Notes: a model not told the origin generated them from the sequence alone. A DNA stretch of 43,560 nt from an uncultured Ruminococcus sp. (GCA_902796225.1 CADBOO010000095.1:1-43560), one strand, 5' to 3'; positions 29,949 through 38,616 are shown, counted from the stretch's first letter. Program-made: numbers and translations.

Positions 29949-31652
29949 TCACCAGACGATATAAAGCGGTTCCTCGATTCCGACCAGCACGCGCTGGATC
30001 TTGGTGCAGTCAAGGATGCTGACGACTGCGTCCGCGTCATAATCGGCGAGCTTTTCCTGATACTCGCTGAACGTATCGATATCGGCGATCCTGCGCTGGA
30101 TCTTGGTGACGTCCAGAATGGATACCTCGCCGTCGAGATCGACGTCGCCGATGACGTCGACCTTGTTGGTGATCGCTTTGATGACAAACGTTCCGCCGAT
30201 GGTATCCTCGAACCAGAGGTAATACAGATCCATCAGATCTCTCGGACGGCTGTCATACCCGATGATATAGCAGTCGCCTTTCTTGGCATTCGGCAGAAAG
30301 ATGGAACGTCCGCCGCCGACTGTCAGCCATTCACAGGCGCCGATCGACATCCCGGTGCTGTTTTCTGTCTGTTTAACGGTGACGCCGATTCCCGCCCTGC
30401 CGCGCGGAACGGTCAGATTATCAATGTCGATACACAGGTAGCCCTGATAGTCGATCGTACCCGTGCCGAGCGTAGTCCATTGAGCCTTATCGTTGACCGG
30501 AACGCCGTCCTTGTCCAGCGGGATTAACGACAGTGTATATTCCGATCCGGAGGAGGTGGATTCAAAGACGATCTTGTCAAGCTCGTTGAAGCCCTTTGAA
30601 AAATCAAAAACGTTGACATAGGTCACTTCTTTGTTGGCGTTGACCAGTGACGATATGTCTTCGGTGATATAATCGAATTCACAGGTCGCGCCGTATTCCT
30701 CGTTCTGATACAGCCGGTTGTTCTCGTCGAACTGCTCCAGACCCGCAATTGTATAGCTCGGACCGAAGCGCTTGTCAAAGAGGTACTGATCCTCATAAGA
30801 TATCCAGAAGTAACCGCCGTCCGCGCTCCATCCTTCGCCCCAGCTGTTTTTGCACAGCCACGCGCCGTCGGCGTCGGGACGGTGATCCTCGTTAAAGTTT
30901 TCCCTGCTGTAATCGTCATCCCAGCCGAGAATCGTGATCGCATGACCGCGCAGCTGCGCGGTGGTCAATCCCTCAAAGTCGCAGCAGTAAGCGCCGGTAT
31001 TGTAATTGTAATACTGGGATTCGTAGCTGAAGTTTCCGACGGCTGCTCCGTAATTGTACACGGCGGTTTTGACGGTATCGCGGTCGTCGGCTTTCAGATA
31101 GATCAGCGAGCTTGCGCCGACGAAGACAGGCAGATTTTTTCCGCCTGTCTGATAATCCTCATATTCCATGTTCTGCGGAAAATCCTCTTCCTTGACAACG
31201 CCGCTGTAAGAGGTCAGATATCCCATCGCGATATACGGGTAGCCTGCGTCGTAGTAGGTGCGCTGCCAGCCTGTTTCGTCATCCCGCTTGACCGCCCAGT
31301 AATTCATGTGCATGGGGGAAAACTGTCCGGTAAAGATCCCCGCCTTGTTCGCGGCGATCTCCATCACCGAGGTCGAGGCGTATGCCCAGCAGGTGTTGAA
31401 CCGCTGATTGCGGACCGGCGTAGCCAGCTCACGATTGCTGTAGGATGAGGGCAGCGCCTCGTCCGGTTCCAGATCGGTACCGACCTGAGGATAGTCCGCC
31501 GCAACGATCCCGAGATCCGCCTGACGTTCGGTAGGCGCCAGATCCGGATGCCGTTCAACAGCCGTGATATCCTGTCGTGCAGCGCTTGCGCCGACGGCGC
31601 AGGATGCGAGCAGCGTGATCGCTAAAATGATTGCACAAAACCTTTTTTTCAT
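29949..31652 (-). CDS. Secreted papain-like (C1A) cysteine protease with dockerin
   Basis: A 567-residue exported protease. Signal peptide 1-24 (RFCAIILAITLLASCAVGAS). A propeptide-like region leads to the C1A catalytic domain: TPVRNQRFNTCWAYAST with oxyanion Gln83 and catalytic Cys88, GHAITILGWDDDYS with His236, and WLCKNSWGEGW with Asn268. The usual GxCGSCW is shortened to NTCW, as in divergent bacterial C1 enzymes followed by a lectin-like domain; residues ~310-490 are beta-rich and fit that. The C-terminus is a dockerin: GDVDLDGEVSILDVTKIQRR and DYDADAVVSILDCTKIQRVL; the second calcium loop has unusual spacing. ATG 31652 was chosen over an upstream in-frame ATG because AGGAAG precedes it and the signal peptide begins there. 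Confidence 0.92.
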   Translation of the reverse strand: MKKRFCAIILAITLLASCAVGASAARQDITAVERHPDLAPTERQADLGIVAADYPQVGTDLEPDEALPSSYSNRELATPVRNQRFNTCWAYASTSVMEIAANKAGIFTGQFSPMHMNYWAVKRDDETGWQRTYYDAGYPYIAMGYLTSYSGVVKEEDFPQNMEYEDYQTGGKNLPVFVGASSLIYLKADDRDTVKTAVYNYGAAVGNFSYESQYYNYNTGAYCCDFEGLTTAQLRGHAITILGWDDDYSRENFNEDHRPDADGAWLCKNSWGEGWSADGGYFWISYEDQYLFDKRFGPSYTIAGLEQFDENNRLYQNEEYGATCEFDYITEDISSLVNANKEVTYVNVFDFSKGFNELDKIVFESTSSGSEYTLSLIPLDKDGVPVNDKAQWTTLGTGTIDYQGYLCIDIDNLTVPRGRAGIGVTVKQTENSTGMSIGACEWLTVGGGRSIFLPNAKKGDCYIIGYDSRPRDLMDLYYLWFEDTIGGTFVIKAITNKVDVIGDVDLDGEVSILDVTKIQRRIADIDTFSEYQEKLADYDADAVVSILDCTKIQRVLVGIEEPLYIVW

Positions 31653-31683
31653 ATGAATCTTCCTCGTATATTTATACACATTA

Positions 31684-31712
31684 ATAATATCATATTTTCC
31701 GCTGAATGTAAA
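31684..31712 (-). promoter_or_regulatory. Promoter of the protease-dockerin gene
   Basis: On the minus strand: TTTACA (31712-31707), 17-nt spacer, TATTAT (31689-31684). It overlaps the forespore-type promoter of gpr on the other strand. Confidence 0.6.
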
Positions 31713-31732
31713 CATCTTTTTTGTTCATAATA
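31704..31732 (+). promoter_or_regulatory. Sigma G/sigma F-type forespore promoter of gpr
   Basis: GAATG at 31704-31708 and CATAATA at 31726-31732 with a 17-nt spacer, matching the B. subtilis sigma G pattern GHATR / CATNNTA. The next gene is gpr, a known forespore gene. The match is to a short degenerate pattern, so support comes mainly from context. Confidence 0.6.
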
Positions 31733-31765
31733 ATGTCATAGAAATGTAATAAATGAGGGAAAAAG

Positions 31766-32650
31766 ATGGAGAGAAGAACCGACCTTGCGGTCGAGGAACG
31801 CGAGCTGCTGGGCGAAGATATCAAGGGGGTCGATTACGAGACCGAGACCGTCGGCGGACTGCGCATCGAACGGCTGCGGATCCGTACCGATCGCGCGGGA
31901 CAGCTGCTGAAAAAACCCAAGGGCACCTATATCACCGCCGAGCTGCCGCCGCTGACAGACAATGTCCGCGATACCGACGACCGCCTGATCGCACTGTCGC
32001 GCGAGATCCGAAGACTGCTTCCCGTCAACGGACTGGTACTGGTCGCGGGATTGGGAAACATCGAGATCACTCCCGACGCCCTCGGACCGAAGACGGCGTC
32101 AAAGGTGATGGCGACGCGCCATATCTCCGGCGAGATCGCGCGTTCCACGGGGCTGGACTGTCTGCGTGCGGTAGCGGTGATGAACACCGGCGTCACCGGT
32201 CAGACCGGCATTGAATCCGGCGAGCTGCTGCTGGGCGTCATCAAGCGGATACGGCCGTCCGCGCTGATCGTAGTGGACGCGCTTGCGTCACGCAGGCTGA
32301 GCAGACTGGGCTGTACGATCCAGATCTCCGATACCGGCATCTCGCCCGGCGCGGGAGTCGGCAATCACCGCGCGCGGATCGATGCGTCAACCATGGGCGT
32401 ACCCGTGATCGCGATCGGCGTTCCGACAGTCGTCGACGCGCTGACGCTCGCTTTTGACCTGCTGGATATCGACGACGAATCGGAGAGCCTCCGTCTCAAG
32501 AGCGAGGTCTCGCCGAAAGGCAGAGCGATGGTCGTCACCCCGAAGGAGGTCGACCTGCTGATCGACCGCGCCGCAAAGCTGATCTCGCTGTCCGTCAACT
32601 ACGCCCTGCAAAGCGGCATCGAGGTCGAGGATCTGCTGGATCTGTTATGA
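31766..32650 (+). CDS. gpr: Spore germination protease GPR
   Basis: A 294-residue aspartic-type endopeptidase (A25 family) that degrades small acid-soluble spore proteins during germination. The N-terminus RRTDLAVEERELLG corresponds to the zymogen propeptide region with the RTDLAVE motif. Other conserved parts: GTYITAELPPLTDN, LVAGLGNIEITPDALGPK, MNTGVTGQTGIESGELLLGV, LIVVDALASRRLSRLGCTIQ, SDTGISPGAGVGNHR and VPVIAIGVPTVVDALTLA. Length is somewhat short of B. subtilis GPR but all core blocks are present. GAGGGA lies 6 nt before ATG 31766. It is followed by spoIIP, a gene order conserved in spore formers. Confidence 0.95.
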   Translation: MERRTDLAVEERELLGEDIKGVDYETETVGGLRIERLRIRTDRAGQLLKKPKGTYITAELPPLTDNVRDTDDRLIALSREIRRLLPVNGLVLVAGLGNIEITPDALGPKTASKVMATRHISGEIARSTGLDCLRAVAVMNTGVTGQTGIESGELLLGVIKRIRPSALIVVDALASRRLSRLGCTIQISDTGISPGAGVGNHRARIDASTMGVPVIAIGVPTVVDALTLAFDLLDIDDESESLRLKSEVSPKGRAMVVTPKEVDLLIDRAAKLISLSVNYALQSGIEVEDLLDLL

Positions 32651-32771
32651 TGACTGCGGCATTCGATTCCTTTTGCATCACTCCCTGCTGCGAATGACGG
32701 ATTCTTCATCCGTGACCCCGACTGTGTTCATACATTCCCTCGCCTGCGCATAAACATATACAGGTGAGAGT

Positions 32772-33854
32772 ATGAAAGTGCGTATCGTCAAACGAATAGC
32801 CGTCCTTGTGTCATTCCTGCTGATCATCGGCGCAGGTCTGTCGGTCGCGGCATACCGCGCGGCAGGATGCTTCGATCTGTTCGGCGATTCTGCCGTAGCG
32901 GCACAGCTGATGGCGTTTTCCAACGGATCTGTATATGATGCGCTCTCTGAAGAAGAGCCGGAGGATGATCCTGCGCCGTCGGCGTCAAAGCCTGCCGCAA
33001 AACCGCTTGCCGTGAAAGAACCGTCTACAGCCGTACCGACCGAAAAGCCGGACAAAGTGACCCATTCCGGCGATACCTATCCCGTGGTGGAGATCAGCAG
33101 CTCCGACGGCAATATGCAGTATGACAACATCGAATTCCATAACACCACCTCTTACGATCCCGACATCGGTTCCCTGCTGGATGCGGATCTGCCCTTTACG
33201 CTGAAGGACAACAGCACTGTCCAGGTGCTGATCTATCATACCCATACCTGCGAACGCTACCTCGAAGAGGACTGCGGATACTACTATGACGATTACTATC
33301 CGCGTTCTACCGACGGCGAAAAAGGCGTGATCGCAGTAGGCGACAGGATCGCCGCGTCGCTCAAGGCGCACGGCATCGGCGTCGTCCATGACAAGACCCT
33401 CCACGACTATCCCTCATACGACGGCTCCTACGGGCGCAGCTGGGACACGATCACCGAGTACAAGAAGAAGTATCCCGGCATCGTGGTGACGCTGGATATC
33501 CACCGCGACGCGATGACCGCCGACGACGGCACGAAGTATAAGCCGACCTTCACTTATAACGGCAAAAAGGCGGCGCAGATCATGATCATGAGCGGTCACG
33601 GCGACAGCGATGATTTCCCGACATGGGACGAGAACCTGATCTTCGCGACGAAGCTGCAAAAGGAATGCGAGGACAGCTTTCCCGGTATGACCCGCGCGCT
33701 GTATTTCGGCGATTTCAGCTACAACATGGATTTCAACAACGGATCGCTGCTGATCGAGGTCGGCACCGACGCGAACACCGTCGACGAGGCGGCATATTCC
33801 GGCGAATTGCTGGGGAGAGCGCTGTCCTCGGTATTGACCGCATCCGCAAAATGA
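32772..33854 (+). CDS. spoIIP: Stage II sporulation protein P (peptidoglycan amidase)
   Basis: A 360-residue membrane-anchored amidase/endopeptidase of the DMP complex, which thins septal peptidoglycan during engulfment. An N-terminal helix (residues ~8-28) anchors it; a Pro/Lys/Glu-rich linker covers ~60-100. The catalytic domain shows VLIYHTHTCERYLEED, AVGDRIAASLKAHGIGVVHD, VVTLDIHRDAMTADDGTKYK, MIMSGHGDSDDFPTWDEN and NNGSLLIEVGTDANTVDEA, the family's metal-binding His/Glu blocks. AGGTGAGAG precedes ATG 32772. The 121-nt gap from gpr holds a small acggat/atccgt hairpin (32697-32713) without a T-run, so co-transcription is plausible. Confidence 0.95.
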   Translation: MKVRIVKRIAVLVSFLLIIGAGLSVAAYRAAGCFDLFGDSAVAAQLMAFSNGSVYDALSEEEPEDDPAPSASKPAAKPLAVKEPSTAVPTEKPDKVTHSGDTYPVVEISSSDGNMQYDNIEFHNTTSYDPDIGSLLDADLPFTLKDNSTVQVLIYHTHTCERYLEEDCGYYYDDYYPRSTDGEKGVIAVGDRIAASLKAHGIGVVHDKTLHDYPSYDGSYGRSWDTITEYKKKYPGIVVTLDIHRDAMTADDGTKYKPTFTYNGKKAAQIMIMSGHGDSDDFPTWDENLIFATKLQKECEDSFPGMTRALYFGDFSYNMDFNNGSLLIEVGTDANTVDEAAYSGELLGRALSSVLTASAK

Positions 33855-33876
33855 CCGTCCGTTCGTTCACAATTCC

Positions 33877-33910
33877 GCACCAAGGCTCAGGCTTTGGTGC
33901 GTTATTATTT
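33877..33910 (+). terminator. Terminator after spoIIP
   Basis: Stem gcaccaa (33877-33883) / ttggtgc (33894-33900), extended by neighbouring pairs, then gttattattt. Confidence 0.78.
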
Positions 33911-33961
33911 GGGTAATCCGACAAAAAACGCTCAGGAGCGGCGTATCGCCGGGTGTTTGCC

Positions 33962-33990
33962 TTGCAAATGCCGGGAGGATTTGCTATAAT
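33962..33990 (+). promoter_or_regulatory. Promoter of the acidic membrane protein-dusB operon
   Basis: TTGCAA at 33962-33967, 17-nt spacer ending in an extended TG, and TATAAT at 33985-33990. The leader to the ATG is about 110 nt with no recognised riboswitch. Confidence 0.75.
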
Positions 33991-34108
33991 ACACATAATA
34001 ATGCGGTAGTTTGTGTTATTATACGAACCTGCGGTGATGACCGGGCGTCCGACGGACGATGGGATCGCATGATCCGACCCGCCGCGATTCGTGTCAAAGG
34101 AGCTTATG

Positions 34109-34690
34109 ATGATCAACAATAAGTGGTTACAAAAGATATTTGCCGTATTGACCGTCCTCGTCTTTCTGACGGGATTCTCCGTGATGACCGCGTATGCCGA
34201 TCCCGGCGACGACGGCGGCGAATCGGTCGCCGATGACGGCGGAGAGATCGACGGCGAAGATAATAACGATTCGGGCAACGACGATTCTTCCTCGCAGCCG
34301 GATGACAGCAGCTCGAGCAGCGTCAGCGAGCAAAGCGGCGTCGATAACGATACGGACAACGACGACGGCGACAACGACGGAGGTTCCTCCTCATCGTCGG
34401 TCGCGATCCCCGAACAGATCGACGATCTCCGCAGAAAGTATCTCGGCGACGACGATGACGACGATACCGATACCGAAGAGTCGGAGAGTCAGCCGAACGA
34501 GAACCTCGACAATCTGCCGACGGTAGCAAAAGAGGAAGTCACCGCCGCGACAGCGGAACCTTTACCGGACGTCGAAGTCAGCGACGCGACCCTGTTCTCG
34601 GGTATTGTCATGTGGGTCTGCGTAGCGGTCGGCATTTCGGTCGTAGTGGGCGTTATGGTCTCCAAGCGTACCCACCGCAGAGGTCCCTGA
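34109..34690 (+). CDS. Acidic, Asp/Ser-rich exported membrane protein of unknown function
   Basis: A 193-residue protein that matches no family I recognise. An N-terminal hydrophobic segment (IFAVLTVLVFLTGFSVMTAY, then ADPGDD) looks like a cleavable signal. Residues ~30-135 are extremely acidic and low in complexity, built from Asp, Ser, Glu, Asn and Gly (ESQPNENLDN at the end of the tract, with a DDDDDD run before it). A C-terminal helix (LFSGIVMWVCVAVGISVVVG) and a basic tail KRTHRRGP follow, giving an outside-facing acidic tether held at the membrane. The acidic tract could bind cations or basic wall components; this is speculation. AAAGGAG (34096-34102) favours ATG 34109 over ATG 34106. 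The stop codon overlaps the dusB start. Confidence 0.75.
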   Translation: MINNKWLQKIFAVLTVLVFLTGFSVMTAYADPGDDGGESVADDGGEIDGEDNNDSGNDDSSSQPDDSSSSSVSEQSGVDNDTDNDDGDNDGGSSSSSVAIPEQIDDLRRKYLGDDDDDDTDTEESESQPNENLDNLPTVAKEEVTAATAEPLPDVEVSDATLFSGIVMWVCVAVGISVVVGVMVSKRTHRRGP

Positions 34691-35646
34691 TGCAGATCGG
34701 CAGTCTGACGCTGAGCGGTTATGCGGCGCTTGCACCGATGGCGGGCGTTGCCGACAGAGCCTTTCGCGAGCTGTGTATGCGCTTCGGCGCGGGATACTGC
34801 GTCAGCGAGATGGTCAGCTCCAAGGGGATCGCCTACAATTCCAGAAAATCCGCGGATCTGATGCAGGTGTCTTCCGCAGAACATCCCTGCGCGGTGCAGA
34901 TCTTCGGTACCGAACCGGATACGATGGCAGATGCGGCGCGGTTTGCGCTGAGGTACAAGCCCGACGCGATCGATATCAACATGGGCTGTCCCGCACCGAA
35001 GATATCCGGCAGCGGTTCAGGTGCGGCATTGATGAAAGATCCCGCTCTGTGCGGCAGGATCGTGAACGCCGTGTCAAAGGCGGTCGACCTGCCGGTCACG
35101 GTCAAGATCCGTTCCGGGTTCGACAGCGACCACATCAACGCGGTCGAGATCGCAAAGATTGCCGAGGATAACGGCGTTGCGGCGATCACCGTCCACGGCA
35201 GAACGCGCGATCAGTTCTATGCGCCACCCGTCAACTACGATATCATCCGCGACGTCAAGCGCGCGGTGCAGATCCCCGTGATCGGCAACGGAGATGTTAT
35301 CGACGCGCAGTCGGCAAAGCGCCTGTATGAGTACACCGGCGTCGACTACATCATGGTCGGACGCGGCGCGCTGGGCAATCCGTGGATCTTTTCCGAGATC
35401 AACGCGTATCTGGGAGAGGACAAGCTGATCGAAAGACCGTCGCTTGACGAAAAGCTCCGCGTGCTGAGCAGACACATCGCCGATCTGGTCGCCTACAAGG
35501 GCGAAGCTGTCGGGATGCGAGAAGCCCGCAAGCACACCGCCTACTATCTCAAAGGCTTCAAAAACGCCGCAAAGCTCCGCAGTCTGGCGTTCTCTATGGA
35601 AACGCTCGACGACCTGCAGGACCTGTTGTCCGCGATCCGCGGATGA
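34690..35646 (+). CDS. dusB: tRNA-dihydrouridine synthase B
   Basis: A 318-residue FMN enzyme that reduces uridines in tRNA. Motifs: APMAGVADRAFRELCMRFGA at the N-terminus, QIFGTEPDTMADAA, DINMGCPAPKISGSGSGAAL with the catalytic Cys, VTVKIRSGFDSDHINAVEIA, ITVHGRTRDQFYAPP, IPVIGNGDVIDAQSAKRLYE and GVDYIMVGRGALGNPWIFSE for FMN phosphate binding. Length is normal. The ATG overlaps the TGA of the acidic protein gene by one base, with AGAGG 6 nt upstream. Coupling of dusB to an exported acidic protein is unusual. Confidence 0.94.
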   Translation: MQIGSLTLSGYAALAPMAGVADRAFRELCMRFGAGYCVSEMVSSKGIAYNSRKSADLMQVSSAEHPCAVQIFGTEPDTMADAARFALRYKPDAIDINMGCPAPKISGSGSGAALMKDPALCGRIVNAVSKAVDLPVTVKIRSGFDSDHINAVEIAKIAEDNGVAAITVHGRTRDQFYAPPVNYDIIRDVKRAVQIPVIGNGDVIDAQSAKRLYEYTGVDYIMVGRGALGNPWIFSEINAYLGEDKLIERPSLDEKLRVLSRHIADLVAYKGEAVGMREARKHTAYYLKGFKNAAKLRSLAFSMETLDDLQDLLSAIRG

Positions 35647-35742
35647 ACGGTCAGACGTGAATCATACAAAAGCAATTGCTTCCGCAGCATTTATTATAGT
35701 CAAGAAATATCAAACAGAAAATCAAGATTTTTGGAGGGTATT

Positions 35743-36996
35743 ATGTACAAGGATTTGATGGACTCAATCGGATTTGTGAAAAACTATGACGCAGAGATCG
35801 GCGACGCGATGGCGGCCGAGCTGAAGCGTCAGCAGCAGAACCTCGAGCTGATCGCCAGCGAGAATATCGTATCTCCGGCAGTCATGGCGGCGATGGGTTC
35901 GGTACTGACAAACAAGTATGCCGAGGGCTATCCGGGCAAGCGCTACTACGGCGGCTGCTATGCGGTAGACGTTGCCGAGGAACTGGCACGCAAGCGCGCG
36001 TGCGAACTGTTCGGCGCGGATCACGCCAACGTCCAGCCCCACTCGGGTTCACAGGCAAATCAGATCGTCTATTTTGCGATGCTCGAACCGGGCGATACCA
36101 TCATGGGCATGAGCCTCAGCGAGGGCGGTCATCTGACCCACGGCTCGCCCGTCAATATCAGCGGCAAGTATTTCAACGTCGTCAGCTACGGCGTCGATCC
36201 CGAGACCCACTGCATCGACTACGATAAGGTCCTCGAGACCGCAAAGGAGTGCAAGCCCAAGCTGATCGTATGCGGCGCTTCGGCGTATCCGCGCGCGATC
36301 GACTTCAAGCGCTTCCGCGAGATCGCCGACGAGGTCGGCGCATACCTGATGGTCGATATGGCGCACATCGCGGGTCTGGTCGCAGGCGGCCAGCACGAAA
36401 GCCCCGTGCCGTATGCGCACTTTGTCACCACCACGACCCACAAGACCCTGCGCGGTCCGCGCGGCGGCATGATCCTCTGCAAGGAGGAATTCGCCAAGGC
36501 GATCGACAAGGCGGCGTTCCCCGGTATGCAGGGCGGTCCGCTGATGCACATCATCGCGGCAAAAGCCGTTTGCTTCAAAGAAGCGCTGCAGCCCGAGTTC
36601 AAGGCGTATGCCGAGCAGATCGTCAAGAACTGCAAGGCGCTTGCCGACGGTCTTCTCAAGCGCGGTCACAAGCTCGTATCCGGCGGTACGGACAACCATG
36701 TCATGCTGATGGATCTGCGTGAGGACGGCGTCACCGGCAAGGATCTCGAGCATAACCTCGACGAGGTACACATCACCGTCAACAAGAACACCATCCCCGG
36801 CGAACCTCTGTCGCCGTTCGTAACCTCCGGTATCCGCATCGGCACAGCCGCCGTCACCACCCGCGGACTGAAAGAGGACGACATGGACGTTATCGCCGAG
36901 TGCATCTCGCTGGTCATCAAAGACTTCGAGGGCAACAAGCAGGCGGTCCTGGATAAGGTCGCCGCCCTGTGCGAGAAATACCCCTTATATCAGTGA
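35743..36996 (+). CDS. glyA: Serine hydroxymethyltransferase
   Basis: A 417-residue PLP enzyme interconverting serine and glycine with tetrahydrofolate. Landmarks: [96 protein letters not shown], the PLP-binding [17 protein letters not shown] and the C-terminal [20 protein letters not shown]. Length is normal for the family. TGGAGGG lies 7 nt before ATG 35743. The stop codon is followed at once by the second copy of the dispersed repeat. Confidence 0.97.
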   Translation: MYKDLMDSIGFVKNYDAEIGDAMAAELKRQQQNLELIASENIVSPAVMAAMGSVLTNKYAEGYPGKRYYGGCYAVDVAEELARKRACELFGADHANVQPHSGSQANQIVYFAMLEPGDTIMGMSLSEGGHLTHGSPVNISGKYFNVVSYGVDPETHCIDYDKVLETAKECKPKLIVCGASAYPRAIDFKRFREIADEVGAYLMVDMAHIAGLVAGGQHESPVPYAHFVTTTTHKTLRGPRGGMILCKEEFAKAIDKAAFPGMQGGPLMHIIAAKAVCFKEALQPEFKAYAEQIVKNCKALADGLLKRGHKLVSGGTDNHVMLMDLREDGVTGKDLEHNLDEVHITVNKNTIPGEPLSPFVTSGIRIGTAAVTTRGLKEDDMDVIAECISLVIKDFEGNKQAVLDKVAALCEKYPLYQ

Positions 36997-37060
36997 AGAA
37001 CTAATAAATAAGAAATAAGAGTTAAGAGTTGTGGGAGGGCTCCGCCCTCACCTGATTCCT
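36993..37060. repeat. Dispersed intergenic repeat, copy 2 (after glyA)
   Basis: Runs from gtgaagaacta through gattcct and contains the hairpin gagggc-tcc-gccctc. Same element as 15844-15897, with an insertion of about 14 nt (taataaataagaaa) after the first block. It overlaps the glyA stop codon. Confidence 0.75.
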
Positions 37061-37113
37061 AACTCCTAATTCCTAATTCCTAATTCCTAATTCCTAATTC
37101 CTAATTCCTAACT
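37058..37113. repeat. Tandem heptamer array between glyA and rarA
   Basis: Eight head-to-tail 7-bp units: cctaact, six exact copies of cctaatt (37065-37106), then cctaact again. Flanking aagagtt (37024-37030) and aactctt (37110-37116) are inverted relative to each other, so array and dispersed repeat may form one larger element. No CRISPR-like spacers. Confidence 0.9.
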
Positions 37114-37146
37114 CTTCACTATCCATCAATTCCCGGAGGAATCCAC

Positions 37147-38412
37147 ATGAACATCCCCTTAGCCGATCGGCTGCGTCCCGAATCGCTCGACGACATCGTC
37201 GGTCAGAAGGAGCTTCTCGCTCCCGGACGGCCGCTGCGGAAGATCATCGAGAGCGGGAACATCCCCAATCTGATATTCTACGGACCCTCCGGCGTCGGCA
37301 AAACGACCCTCGCGTCCTACATCGCGCGGATCACCAACCGTTCCTTCAAAAAGCTCAACGGCACCACCGCGGGAACAGCCGACATCAAAGAGATCGTGTC
37401 GTCGCTGAACACCTTTGAGGGGCTGAACGGCGTGCTGCTGTACCTCGACGAGATCCAGTATCTCAACAAAAAGCAGCAGCAGACCCTGCTCGAATTCATC
37501 GAGAACGGCTCTATCACGCTGATCGCCTCGACGACCGAGAACCCCTACTTCTATATCTACAATGCGATCCTGTCGCGCTCAACGGTATTCGAATTCAAGC
37601 CCGTCGAGCCGGACGAGGTCTCACGCGCGGTGCATCGTGCGATCCGCATCCTGTCCGAAGAGAAGGGCAAGCCGATCGGGTTCTCCGACGAAGCGGTCGC
37701 CCATATCTGCAGGGCGTGCGGGGGAGATGTGAGAAAGTCGCTCAACGCCGTCGAGCTGTGTGTGATCGCAGGCGACAGCGGCGATATCGTCACGGTGGAC
37801 GAGGATCTTGCCAAGTCCCTGACACAGCGTTCCGGGGCAAAATACGACCGCGACGGCGATTCCCACTACGACGTGATCTCCGCGTACCAGAAGAGTATGC
37901 GCGGCAGCGACGTCGACGCGGCGCTGTTTTATCTGGCGCGTCTGGCAGAGGCGGGCGATCTGATCTCCGCCTGCCGCAGACTGGTCGTCTGTGCGTGCGA
38001 GGACGTGGGACTTGCGTATCCGCAGATCATCCCGATCGTCAAATCCTGCGTCGATATCGCCATGCAGGTCGGGTTTCCCGAGGCGCGCATCCCGCTTGCG
38101 GACGCGGTCATCATGGTATGCCTCGCGCCCAAGTCCAATTCCGGCGAAAGCGCGATCGATAAGGCGCTCGCCGACGTAAAAGCAGGACTCGGACAGGTCG
38201 TTCCGCGACAGCTCCAGAACAAGCATTTCGACGGCGAGGAGAGGGAAGAGAAGGGTCAGCATTACCTGTACCCGCATTCGTATCAGAACCACTGGATATC
38301 CCAGCAATACCTGCCGGACGATATCAGGGATCACCGCTATTATACATGCGGCGACAATAAAACCGAGCAGGCGTACAAAGCCTACTGGGAAAAGATCAAA
38401 GGGAAGAATTGA
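37147..38412 (+). CDS. rarA: Replication-associated recombination protein A (RarA/MgsA AAA+ ATPase)
   Basis: A 421-residue AAA+ ATPase of the clamp-loader family that acts at stalled replication forks. Landmarks: PLADRLRPESLDDIVGQKEL, Walker A FYGPSGVGKTTLASYIARIT, Walker B GVLLYLDEIQYLNKKQQQTL, sensor 1 TLIASTTENPYFYIYNAILS, arginine finger SRSTVFEF, sensor 2 GGDVRKSLNAVE, and the C-terminal tetramerisation region SMRGSDVDAALFYLARLAEA, ACEDVGLAYPQ. Length is normal. CGGAGG is 8 nt before ATG 37147. It is probably transcribed alone or by read-through from glyA. Confidence 0.96.
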   Translation: MNIPLADRLRPESLDDIVGQKELLAPGRPLRKIIESGNIPNLIFYGPSGVGKTTLASYIARITNRSFKKLNGTTAGTADIKEIVSSLNTFEGLNGVLLYLDEIQYLNKKQQQTLLEFIENGSITLIASTTENPYFYIYNAILSRSTVFEFKPVEPDEVSRAVHRAIRILSEEKGKPIGFSDEAVAHICRACGGDVRKSLNAVELCVIAGDSGDIVTVDEDLAKSLTQRSGAKYDRDGDSHYDVISAYQKSMRGSDVDAALFYLARLAEAGDLISACRRLVVCACEDVGLAYPQIIPIVKSCVDIAMQVGFPEARIPLADAVIMVCLAPKSNSGESAIDKALADVKAGLGQVVPRQLQNKHFDGEEREEKGQHYLYPHSYQNHWISQQYLPDDIRDHRYYTCGDNKTEQAYKAYWEKIKGKN

Positions 38413-38418
38413 GCCTAT

Positions 38419-38448
38419 GCCTCCGAGCGATCGGGGGCTTATTTTTTT
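38419..38448 (+). terminator. Terminator of rarA
   Basis: Stem gcctccga (38419-38426) / tcgggggc (38431-38438), one G-U pair, then ttattttttt. Confidence 0.88.
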
Positions 38449-38553
38449 GACCTTGCTTCCCGCTATGTGCAATATGCGGAAAAATAACCAAAATTCCCGT
38501 AGAAAATTATACACCCAATAATTCTATTAAAGAAATTAAAATCTTGTCATATT

Positions 38554-38562
38554 TGCTATGAT
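38554..38562 (+). promoter_or_regulatory. Possible extended -10 promoter of the starch operon
   Basis: TGCTATGAT forms an extended -10 element 55 nt before the start codon. No good -35 is seen at 17 nt, so the call is tentative. The rest of 38449-38616 is A/T-rich without another feature. Confidence 0.4.
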
Positions 38563-38616
38563 ATATTTGTATAAGTGCTATTATGCAAAAATATGCTGTA
38601 AAGGAGGAAAACTATC

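Noticed and set aside
35676-35700. Possible promoter before glyA (TTGCTT with TATAGT)
   Set aside because: Spacing is only 13 nt; no convincing -35/-10 pair, so not annotated.
37058-37113. Regular repeats considered as a CRISPR array
   Set aside because: 7-bp units without spacers and no cas genes nearby.
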